From NCBI GenBank assembly GCA_014925825.1, contig JACGCK010000312.1, positions 1 to 44,130 of the forward strand: a stretch of DNA of 44,130 nt, given 5' to 3'. Below the pieces are notes generated by a model. That model did no database searches, was not told the origin of the DNA, and saw nothing but the letters and a program-made list of their open reading frames with translations. Numbering within the stretch: the stretch's first letter is position 1; each line of letters starts with the position of its first letter. This document shows, piece by piece, positions 35,701 through 44,130 of this stretch. The position numbers and the translations under genes are program-made. The DNA comes from Pholiota molesta. Taxonomy: Eukaryota > Basidiomycota > Agaricomycetes > Agaricales > Strophariaceae.

Positions 35701-36428
35701 CCGTGGAGACGATCGCACTACCTGGAATTGGGAAGCTCAAGTTGACTGGAAGTCTAGGCGACGTGCGTCTTTCTCCTAGCTTCTCGTTTGTCTGAATGTT
35801 TCAACTGATTTTGGACCTAGGTTATTAAGGAGAGTGGTGAATTGGCTCTGAGCTGGGTGAAGACCTATGCCTATGATTTGCACATCACGAATTCGCGCTC
35901 GGAAGACCCGCTGAAGGTACCTGAGCCAATCGATATTCACCTCCATCTTCCCGCTGGTGCACAGAAAAAGGATGGACCTAGTGCCGGTATTGCTATGGTG
36001 TGTCTCTTCCCTATCTTTTTTGAGCGTTGATTGATTCTGCTTGAATAACAGACTTGCGCTCTCGTATCTCTTCTGACGGGAGCTTGCGTGCCTACTAACA
36101 TTGCTATGACTGGAGAGGTCGGTCATAGCTCTGTACATGATTCTAACCCTGCTAATCGTACTGTTCCTTTTAGATCACCCTAAGAGGCCGCGTAACTCCT
36201 GTCGGTGGTATTAAAGAGAAAGTCCTCGGCGCACATCGCGCACAAATTACCAAAGTTATCCTGCCTTGGGCAAATCGCAAGGATGTCGAACACGATGTCG
36301 CTCTGGAGATTCGGAACGAGATGGAGTTTGTCTTTGTCCGCACTGTCCGCGAAGCCCTTGAAGCTGCGTTCGGCAAAGGAGTCCTTGGATGGAGACGAAA
36401 TACCATGCTCATCGAGAGCCGCCTGTGA
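32752..36428 (+). CDS. LONP2: ATP-dependent Lon protease, peroxisomal type (PTS1 SRL)
   Basis: AAA+ Ser-Lys protease that degrades damaged or unassembled matrix proteins. Ten exons: 32752-33346, 33676-34109, 34162-34583, 34642-34848, 34907-35003, 35072-35189, 35251-35762, 35821-35997, 36052-36117, 36174-36428. Coding length is 2883 nt (960 residues), all phases consistent. The start is the first in-frame ATG (context CATCATGGCG). The N-domain begins at [18 protein letters not shown]. Walker A is GPPGTGKT (487-494), Walker B VILLDEIDK (Asp554-Glu555), sensor ICTANS, then the LDRCE arginine. The protease domain has catalytic Ser849 in DGPSAGIAM and Lys892 in GGIKEK; their spacing of 43 equals that of E. 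coli Ser679-Lys722. The last three residues are Ser-Arg-Leu, a canonical PTS1, and there is no mitochondrial presequence, so I place it in the peroxisome matrix. Low-complexity linkers (Ser/Asn/Asp/Glu-rich near residues 255-290; Ala/Lys/Glu-rich before the ATPase) are fungal insertions. The first intron (329 nt) is long for this locus. Confidence 0.96.
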
Positions 36429-36928
36429 ATGGGACTATTGTTTCTCTATTTTTCTGAAGCTGGGTTGAATGTGAAGGGACCAAACTGGACACTAATCAGC
36501 ATACCTTCTCTTATAACGCATGGGATCCCAAACAAGCTCTTAAATTCGTTCAAGCAGCACTTTTACATTGTATGATTTCTATTTAATTTTGTATTCTGTT
36601 ATCGTTGTTGTATCATAATCCTTGGTTGTAAATTTGTTTTCACGTTTCCATCAAATTCGATACCTTGTCAACAGTTCCCAAAGCTGTGGTTCAGAGCTTT
36701 ATCACTACTCAAGCTTTCAAAGTATGAATTTGAAGTTTAACCAAAGTTTAACTAATAAAGTCTAAAGTTAAAGTTGCCAGCGCAGAAGAGTCACATGACA
36801 CCATGTTATTGACGTGTCGCATTCGTGGCGCCGGCAAATAGCGTCGAGGGTACGTCGCTATAGAGTCCTCGTACTACATACTTTGACATCTTTCCTCCAT
36901 CTCGATGCTTGTATAGACCTATAATATC
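36429..36928. other. Lon-LHS1 intergenic region
   Basis: 500 bp between two genes on the same strand. It carries the 3' end of Lon, an AT-rich stretch with repeated AAGTTTAA/AAAGTTTAAC-like motifs (36725-36775) and the LHS1 promoter with a UPRE-like site. Confidence 0.6.
36820..36828 (+). promoter_or_regulatory. Candidate unfolded-protein-response element (TGACGTGTC)
   Basis: TGACGTGTC, about 100 bp before the LHS1 start codon, matches the core bound by Hac1/XBP1-type bZIP factors (GACGTGTC). ER chaperone genes such as Lhs1/GRP170 are classical targets, so position and target fit. A nine-base match can occur by chance; no binding data are available. Confidence 0.4.
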
Positions 36929-39882
36929 ATGCGGCTAACGACATTATGCAGTCTTCTCTCTCTTTCTGCTCTCGCCTGGCTTCCTCAGTTCACCCAAGCG
37001 TCGGTGCTGGCGATCGACTATGGCAATGACTTTATCAAGGCGTCCTTGATGAAACCCGGCGTGCCATTCGACGTGCTATTAAACAAGGACTCGAAACGCA
37101 AGATCAGCTCTGTTGTCGCCTGGAAGAAGGGAGATCGACTATTTGGACAGGATGCTTTCAACCTGGTATGTCTAGCAATACGAGAAATACGCTAATAATC
37201 TGCTTACACCGAGGTTCTAGGCTTCTAGATTTCCTCAAGATACATTCCCATCCCTTAAACTCGTCCAAGGAGCGCCTTATGATGCCCCAGTAACGTCATA
37301 TTATACACAAATTTCCACTGCAGAAATAGCAGAGTCTGCACGCAAAACCGTCTTGCTCAAGCAATCCGACGGCACAGAATGGGCGGTGGAAGAGCTGGTT
37401 GCAATGGAATTCGCCTACATCAAACACCTCGCCGAGCTCGTCGCCAACGAAAAGGTCACGGATGTCATCGTTACTGTCCCAGCGTATTACTCTCAATTCG
37501 AGCGGGACGCCATCGCAGACGCTATCGAAATTTCCGGCCTCCGGACGCTCGCCTTGATCCACGATGGAACCGCGGTCGCCGTAAACTACGCTATGACCCG
37601 GACGTTCCCTACGCCTGAGTACCACATCATCTATGATGCAGGTGCCTCGGGTATCCGGGCGACCATTGCTTCGTTCACTACCGCCTCTGATCCCAAAACG
37701 GGCGTTGCAGGAACGCACATAGCTGTTGCTGGAGTTGGGTACGACCGCACCACCGGTGGTGTTGAACTGGACAGACGTCTGCGCGAACTTCTCATCGACG
37801 CGTTCAACAGCAAAACCAAGAGGGATATTCGGGAGGACAAGCGCGGAATGGCGAAGCTCTGGAAAGAGGCCCAACGAGTCAAAGCTATCTTGAGCGCCAA
37901 CACCGAAGCTACCGCTCAGGTTGAGAGCTTGGCTTGGGATATCGACTTCAAGCACAAGATTACCCGTGCCCAATTTGAAGAGGTTTGCAAGGATTTGAAG
38001 GGACGTTTCGCGACGCCTGTTGAGGATGCACTGAAGAACGCAGGACTAACCATGGATAATATCACCTCCGTCATCCTTACCGGAGGTAGCACTCGGACTC
38101 CGATGATCCAGGCAGCGCTCAAGGCGGCTGTTGGCGACGACAAGATTGCCCTCAACGTGAACGCGGATGAAGCGGCGGTCCTTGGTGCGGCCCTTCACGG
38201 CGCAAGCCTGTCCAGGCAGTTCAAGACGAAGCTTATTAAAGTTAGCGATATTTCCGTTCATGACATCCAGGCATCCTACTTTGCCACATCTTCGTCGACC
38301 ACTTCTCGCCCAAGGAGCATCACTACCCTGATATTCCCTGCTGGATCCAAAGTGGGCACTAAGAAGGTTCTGACCTTCAAGAGGAAAGAAGACTTTACTA
38401 TTTTCTTGGATTATAAGAATTCTGTCGCACCGTAAGTTTTTCGCATAAATTTGTCTGATGGATTACTGAACATCGATTAATAGCGGGTTCCCCACTCGTA
38501 TGTTGGAAGTCGAGCTTGGAAATGTCACCGAGGCCATCGCCAACCTGACCGAAAGAGGCGCCGTCGACCCAGTGGTCAAGGCCACCCTGACGCTGTCAGA
38601 GTCTGGCTTTATCTCTGTTACTGACGCCGTTGCCTACGGCGAGATCAAGGACGAAAGCCTCACAGGTAATGTCCCAATATATTGGACCACGACCTGTATC
38701 TGATGATGATTTCTCAGGTAAATTGAAAGGATTATTTGGCGCGGGAAGCTCATCGGGCGAGGAACCAACTGTCCAATCAGCAGAGAACGTCCCCCCTCGC
38801 GATACCGAATCTGCGTCCGCTTCATCGTCGTCTGCTGCTTCTTCTGCATCTGCATCACCATCAGCTGCGCCCGAGAAGAAAGCGCCAGTAGAGAATACTA
38901 TCTCTTTGACCATTGAGACCAAGTTCACGACGATCCCGCCCATGTCTGTAGACGAGAAAAAGAAAGCAAGGGGCAGGTCAGCAGCAGTCGTTTGTTTAAA
39001 TTCTCATAAACGATATGCTAATTTACTTTTTGTGTTCTCTTTAGGCTTCGCGCCATCGACGCTGAAGAGTCGGCCAAGAACCGCCGCGAAGAGGCTCGCA
39101 ACACTTCGAGAGCTACCTATATAGATTACGCGACCTTCTAAACGAGGATAATAAGGATACGCCATTCAAGAAATGCTCTCAGCAGAACGAGAGGAAGGAA
39201 ATAGCGGAGAAGCTAGACGAAAGCTTCACATGGTTGTCTGATAGAGGCGACTTGGCGGAGACGTCGCAATTTTTGGATAAGCGTATCGCATTAGAGTGAG
39301 TGTGAATGACTTCTACGCAATTGAAACTAGATTGTTGATGCCATTTTACTTCAGGACTTTGGAGAAACCCATTATTCACCGATACCAAGAGATAGAAGCC
39401 TTCCCACAGGCGCTGAACAACTCGCAGATGTGGAACTGGAGCACGCGTCTCTTCCTCCACGAAGCGCGCCAGAACCTCACCGCCGAGATCGCTGCGGACC
39501 TGCCCTCGAAATGGACTAAAGACGAACTCGACGGGCTCGAGCGGACCCTGAAGGAACACGAGGCCTGGCTCAGCGAGTGGGTAGAGAAACAAAAAGACGT
39601 TAAGCCCAACGAGGACCCGGTGATCGAGACAACGGAGATGAAGGCGCGCGCAAAAGTTTTGGAGACGCATCTGCAGAAGCTGTGGAAGCGCAAGGTGCCT
39701 AAGGCGCTGAAAAAACCTAAGACTACGTCGACGACCACGACGGACGCAGCGAAGGAGACCAATGCCGATACTAATGGCACGGAAGGCGAGGGCGCAGAAG
39801 AGCCTGAGATCGAGGGTGCAACTGATGGTCAACAGTTCCATTGACCGCGGAGGATGGCCAGTCAGGACATGATGAGCTATGA
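36929..39882 (+). CDS. LHS1: ER-lumenal Hsp70-family chaperone Lhs1/GRP170, two apparent one-base losses
   Basis: Large Hsp70-like chaperone that acts in the ER as nucleotide exchange factor/holdase for BiP (Kar2). Exons: 36929-37165, 37221-38431, 38484-38665, 38718-38976, 39045-39295, 39355 onward. A signal peptide covers about residues 1-24 (MRLTTLCSLLSLSALAWLPQ). Then follow the nucleotide-binding domain: VLAIDYGNDFIKASL (phosphate 1), VPAYYSQFERDAIADA, YDAGASGIRATIASF (phosphate 2) and ILTGGSTRTPMIQ (adenosine loop). After a beta domain come an acidic/Ser-rich loop (SASASSSSAASSASAS), a helical C-domain (RREEARN / ESYLYRLRDLLNED) and several N-glycosylation sequons. The frame breaks at 39105-39106 between RNT and ESYLYRL. 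The open frame ends QQFH with a stop at 39842-39844. A second break near 39834-39841 would extend it to GHDEL and TGA at 39880-39882, 889 residues, the ER-retrieval signal expected for this family. Confidence 0.93.
39105..39106 (+). other. Apparent one-base loss in LHS1 helical domain
   Basis: Frame 0 reads RNTSRATYIDYATF and stops. Adding one T to the TT pair gives a codon for Phe and then ESYLYRLRDLLNED, a segment strongly expected in GRP170/Hsp110 proteins, which continues open to the next splice site in correct phase. Confidence 0.75.
39868..39882 (+). other. Out-of-frame HDEL ER-retrieval signal plus stop
   Basis: Codons for His-Asp-Glu-Leu followed by TGA lie 24 nt past the apparent LHS1 stop, one frame away. 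Restoring a single base in the TTCC stretch at about 39835-39840 places them at the C-terminus. The chance of this exact signal here being accidental is small. Confidence 0.75.
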
Positions 39883-40297
39883 TTCTGGAGTACGACGTCT
39901 ACAGCCAATCTATTGTTAAGCAATGCATTAAATTATACTCCACCTTATTTCAGAGTGATTGTCCTTGGAAGTGAGCAATGCTTTGGACAACGTCCAAGTG
40001 TGATATTATCATGCAGTGTTCAGTGATATATGAATTGAGGAAATGAGCAGTGTCAATTGGTGTCCGATACAAAATTCCATGTATACAAGGTAAGGTAATC
40101 TGTAATGAGTGATTAGCAAGAAAAAAACAAAACAAAAAGGCAGAAAAATGATAGAATCAACGAAACGGGCATGAAATGGTATCCAATGTAGAAAATAAAA
40201 CAAAAAGATCAACGCGAATGGATGAATGAATGCATCAATAAAAAAGCAAAGGGGGGCCAAAACAAGGCCACGCAAAATAGGTAGCTGAGACTCGAAA
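39883..40297. other. Convergent intergenic region
   Basis: About 415 bp between the 3' ends of LHS1 (+) and the Munc13-like gene (-). A-rich on the plus strand near 40120-40250. No gene seen. Confidence 0.7.
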
Positions 40298-43200
40298 TCA
40301 AAGCGGTGGTAACGCTGGCACTGGCGGGACTTCTTCACGCGATAGCTTGTTTTGTTGTCGTTTCAATTTTCGTTCCTCGGCCTCTTTTGCGTGTTTCTCC
40401 TGCTCTGCTTGCATTGCCGCTATGATCTGCAGCTGTTGCGCAATAAATTCCTGCGTTCTTGGCCTATGCATAGCAAAAAGAATCATCAGTTTTCCGCTTG
40501 CTTGTCTGACGAAGGTGAACGCCAACTCACCGCATACGTAGTATCCGCATGATAATTTGTTCACTGGCGGAATCAGTCTCTTGCTTCTTCTCCTTCTTTC
40601 TCTCCTTGATAGTACCAAGGTTCCGTTGCGTGTATACGCTCTTTGCTCGTTTCTTGATAGAGGGCGCGGCTCGAAGGCTCTGTTGCATCATGCGCACACA
40701 CTCCTCCATGAGAGCGTCGCTGGAGAAAAGTGAGAAAAGGCGGGATGTGAAAGCGGAGCAAAACTCACGTATGCCAGTCATAGTATAGCCTGATAGACAA
40801 GACATCTCGATGCTTTTGGCTGTTTAACACCTCCTGGGATACGGGGCCTTCTCCATTCGCATAGAAGTAATCTCGCAGGAACTGCAAGTAAAATGTGAAT
40901 TTTGACCAGAATGAATGACGGACGTTTGACATACTTTTAGCCACCTAAATACAATATCCACCTCTTTGTCGGTCAATGGTTTCATCTCGCTCGCGACATC
41001 GCTCAAAGGAGGGATAAGCAGTCCTTCAATAATCACCAGGATCTCCTTCCATACTCTAGTCATGACCATATCCTTCGCAGTGTCGCTCAAATAAGTGTTC
41101 AAAGTCTGAAGATTTGCGTCGAAATAATCAAACAATGGCAGGATTGCTTGCTCGATCTCGACATCAGTGAGCTCTTCAGGACGGATGCGCGGCTTTTCAC
41201 CCGATGGTAGGGGGATCTGAGGTTCTGCAGATGCCGCTCCAAGGGCGGATCGGTAGAGAGCCGTGACATTTCCCAATGCTTTGTTGTAATCCAGGCCTTG
41301 GTCCCGCGACTTGATGAGGGTTTTGATCACATTCCGCGACAAACATTGTTGGATGAATGGAGACATCTTAAATAAGAGAAATTAGACATTAGCGCCGAAG
41401 GAGAGTCAATGTGTCGACGCACTTTATCGATGAAAATTCGCAGCATATCCGCCTCGGCCCTCTTCAAACTCCTGAAAGCTCGGCCGAAATAGAATTGGAT
41501 GTCGTCCTTTTCGCCCTCCATGCTCACTCGCACCAAAATTCTCCCTTGGGTATCAAGATCCATCCATAGTTCGTGTGACAGGAAATCATTGAATCGTCGA
41601 GGATCAAGACAAAGATATGCGCGCCCCACGATGTCGTGTTTGCCGACGAGAGCGCGGTCCCTCACAGAAACCATCAGCCAAAGTGGCTTATCTACGGATA
41701 AATCAAACGTTTCATCCCCTAAAAGCAAGGAGTGTTAGTCCACATTCACAAAAATCAAGACCAAAGGAACGTACATCTAGGGGTTAAGGTTTCATAAATA
41801 GTGCGAGTCTTTGCCAGTCGCGTGCCCGCTTCGTCGCTCAGTGTCACGAATGTATCCAATTTAGAGGTTGGTGAGCTATCTAACGGAACGAGTCCCTCCG
41901 CGATGACAATCTTCACTGAAAACAAAAAGGTGTCTCGCTCGTTTTTGTCAGGCACAGGCGGTGCTGAATTTCGGATAATTTCAGCGATCTTGTCCGCTTC
42001 CATCTGGTTGTACATATTATCGAGAAGTTTGCGTGCCGCTTCGACATTGTTGAGTTTGACGCATGATTCGGGCCGGAAGTTGAATGGCTCGACACGCTTT
42101 TCGCCAGTAATAGCAAGTTGACGCGCTTTCTCCAACCATGCTGAAGATTTCTGAGGTTGAATGTAATCGGTCGGTCTAGGAAACATCTCGTTGAGGAACA
42201 GACCCTCGACAGAGCGGCAATATTGGTCAATTGCTTTCGAGATTGTCTGGGAAAGTGAGTTAGAAATGACGACTACGTCAAAGTACATTGGACCAACCTT
42301 GGCCAGACTAGTGAAAAAGCGTCCTTCCTGATAAGCGTCCTCCCATTCAAGTTCCTGTAAGAAATTGATAGGACTTCTTAAGGAATCGAACAAATCCACA
42401 ATAGACGAGCTGTGTCCTTCAACCCCTTCTGCCTCAAACTAAGGGAAATAATTTTAGAGAGAGATGTTTGTAGAGAAGTATGTTGATGAAAGTACCTTGT
42501 CGTGTGAGATAGCCTGATAACAATTTGTTAGAATATCAAAATGATTAAATCACGAAAACCGTACCGGCCTCCACCCCAATTTTTCGTCTTGTCGTCAGTG
42601 TTGATCAACCCACTGCCGCACATATGGTTCGAAAAAGGCAGATATAGGAAATTCAAGTTCACCGCTGCAGAAGCAATTCAGCATTAACAAAGCAGGCAAT
42701 TCTCGGTAAAAAAGCCAACGTACTCCGGTACAAAAGCATGATACATCCCCAATAGGTTGTTGTCCTTCTGTAAAGGGCAAAGATGTCCTGAATGGTACAT
42801 CTGGTGTTGGTCCGTTCATCGAAGACTCGAACAGTTTTTTGTGAATTGCGAAGGTCGGTGATCAATCGCGGAACCACTATTTCTACATATAGCGAAACAA
42901 TGTCTAGTCTCCTGTGAAGCATATGTTGTTGTCAGCGATATGCAGATGGACAGCCTTGAGAAGGCAGACAAAGAAGCTACTGACCCTAATATTGGCTTAG
43001 GGAATCTCTTATCCAACCCTTTTGCTCCTGTCTCGATTTCGTCGGTCATCAGCAACAGAGGCAACGCCCTGTTCACACCAGGAGCACTCTGCTTTTCGTG
43101 CATGTTCCCGTCGTACCAGTCCGCTGAGACCTGTTTAACGCGATCTTGCACGTCCTGTATTCTTGCGCCGATATCAATATCAAAGCGACTAAGCAAGGTC

Positions 43201-44130
43201 GAGTCTTGGATGGTCTCTAAGATAGGAAGGAAATTTTTAAGATCCGATTGCTTTAAACTGGGTATAGCATCCATAGAGTGGTATAAAGACGAGAGGAAGA
43301 CATTGAATAGAGAGGCATAGACATTTGCAAGATAGTCGACCTGTCAAGATAATTGAGGGCGTAAGCAAAGTGAAATTTAGAATGAAAGAGTCTAAGCACG
43401 TACGTCTTGTATTGGCCACAGTTCAAGTTCGGTTTCTTCAATGACTTTGGCCACACTGTGCAGTGCCTCAGGAACACATTCCAGTGGTACATCGTTGCGC
43501 TCGTAAAATTGTTTGACCAGATCAAGGAAGCATGCAGCACGGTACGGGTGTCCAATTCTCCATCTCAACGCACATTCGTTGATCAGCTCGATATGCGGAG
43601 CCGACAGAATTCCCAAGGATACTTCATCGTTGTCATCGACTTCTGGGGACATCATTATCTCCAAATCTGCGATAAGACAGTATTCGACCAGCCGTTTGTA
43701 GAATTTCTTGGGACTGGGCGGAATAAATGTGAAATGATGTCCAACAGGAAGTTCATCGTCTTCCGCAATATCGTCCATATCATCCAATCCTCCGGCGAAT
43801 AGGGAACGTCGACTGCTAATCGAAGAATTTCTCATGGCAGCCGGGATATCAGTTTGTGAATAGAGTGAACCAGGGCGTGTTGTATTTGAAGTGTTTAGAG
43901 AGGGAACAACTTCGGATGGGGTGGATTTCGCTAGACTGGGGTTGAGTTGGACCATGATGACCATGAGTTGCTGAATATGTGTAGTTTCGAGCGTGCGCCA
44001 ATGCTGCCATGCTGCCTCGCTATCAAAATCGTCTCGCCGACCAGGAAAAGGAGCGCCGGAATTGATATTCTTCAAGCACGTTTTCAGATCTGTCACAGCA
44101 GCTTTTTCCGAAACGACGCTTGACCGAAAT
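40298..44130 (-). CDS. Munc13-like protein with MHD and C2 domains, 5'-partial, frame breaks in the middle
   Basis: Fungal member of the Unc13/Munc13 family, expected to act in SNARE-dependent vesicle tethering or priming at membranes. Minus-strand exons: 43404-44130 (continues past the window), 42985-43340, 42724-42911, 42565-42664, 42496-42513 (18 nt), 42298-42438, 41775-42246, 41423-41718, 40935-41366, 40769-40881, 40531-40719, 40298-40463; stop TGA at 40298-40300. An MHD1-like region surrounds FFEPYVRQW and GHSSSIVDLFDSLRSPINFL, then PQKSSAWLEKARQLA and RPESCVKLNNVEAARKLLDN. A C2 domain follows (FSVKIVIAEGLVPLD; KLDTFVTLSDEAG; TRTIYETLTPRWDETFDLSV; GRAYLCLDPRRF). An MHD2-like helical region comes next (EQAILPLFDYFDANLQTLN; WKEILVIIEGLLIPPLSD) and a basic, Gln-rich tail (QQLQIIAAMQAEQEKHAKE). 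Only exons 42724-42911 and 42565-42664 show frame slips (see findings); the others are clean. Confidence 0.9.
42565..42845 (-). other. Cluster of small indels in the Munc13-like gene
   Basis: Reading the minus strand, frame changes are needed at the A6 run (about 42835-42840; from RNSQK to LFESSMNGPTPDVP), near 42795 (PDVP to IQDIFALYR), near 42767 (ALYR to KDNNLLGMYHAFVP), near 42605 (QWVD to NTDDKTKNW) and near 42575 (back to the frame of AISHDKFEAEG). Splice phases require a net change of one base in exon 42724-42911 and none in exon 42565-42664, which this list satisfies. Exact positions are approximate. Confidence 0.55.

Noticed and set aside
37296..37973. 225-codon minus-strand open frame
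   Set aside because: Antisense shadow of the LHS1 nucleotide-binding domain, whose sense frame carries clear Hsp70 motifs.
39179..39841. 220-codon minus-strand open frame
   Set aside because: Antisense of the LHS1 C-terminal helical region; Leu/Arg/Phe-rich shadow of a Lys/Glu/Ala-rich sense frame.

Overview
The window is a stretch of fungal nuclear DNA, most likely from a mushroom-type basidiomycete (Agaricomycetes). The evidence is dense short introns (mostly 49-75 nt, GT...AG, often several per conserved domain), micro-exons of 6-26 nt, a TKL-like kinase relic and an F-box-type protein. There are no operons, and I found no convincing rRNA, tRNA, CRISPR array or intact transposon.

Layout. 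(1) 1-1941 (+): 3' part of an amino-acid/GABA-type permease of the APC superfamily. (2) 1942-11482: about 9.5 kb in which I can support no gene. (3) 11483-12414 (+): small Pro/Ser/His-rich basidiomycete protein of unknown function. (4) 12415-18323: about 6 kb without a supported gene, holding a two-copy tandem repeat of about 240 bp. (5) 18324-19769 (+): F-box-like protein. (6) 20745-22275 (+): NAD malate dehydrogenase of cytosolic type, 10 exons. (7) 23224-24786 (+): remnant of a protein-kinase gene that has lost its catalytic half. (8) 27139-30888 (+): large low-complexity fungal protein of unknown function. (9) 32752-36428 (+): Lon protease ending in Ser-Arg-Leu, therefore the peroxisomal type. 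(10) 36929-39882 (+): ER-lumenal Hsp70-like chaperone (Lhs1/GRP170), with a probable Hac1/XBP1-type element upstream. (11) 40298-44130 (-): Munc13-like MHD/C2 protein, 5' end outside the window.

The genes do not form a pathway cluster. Peroxisomal Lon and Lhs1 are neighbours and both act in organellar protein quality control, but this looks like chance synteny. Lhs1 and the Munc13-like gene are convergent.

The most notable observation is that five otherwise well-conserved genes (permease, 11.5-kb protein, 27-kb protein, Lhs1, Munc13-like) are each broken by one or more single-base frame breaks, mostly next to short homopolymers. The flanking conserved protein resumes exactly in another frame. 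In Lhs1 one break hides an HDEL ER-retention signal that lies just out of frame. The lack of in-frame nonsense substitutions in these genes points to consensus indel errors in the assembly rather than five separate gene deaths, so automatic gene models here will be wrong. Splice sites for the malate dehydrogenase, Lon, F-box and Munc13-like genes were worked out by hand from GT/AG sites, phase and family conservation.
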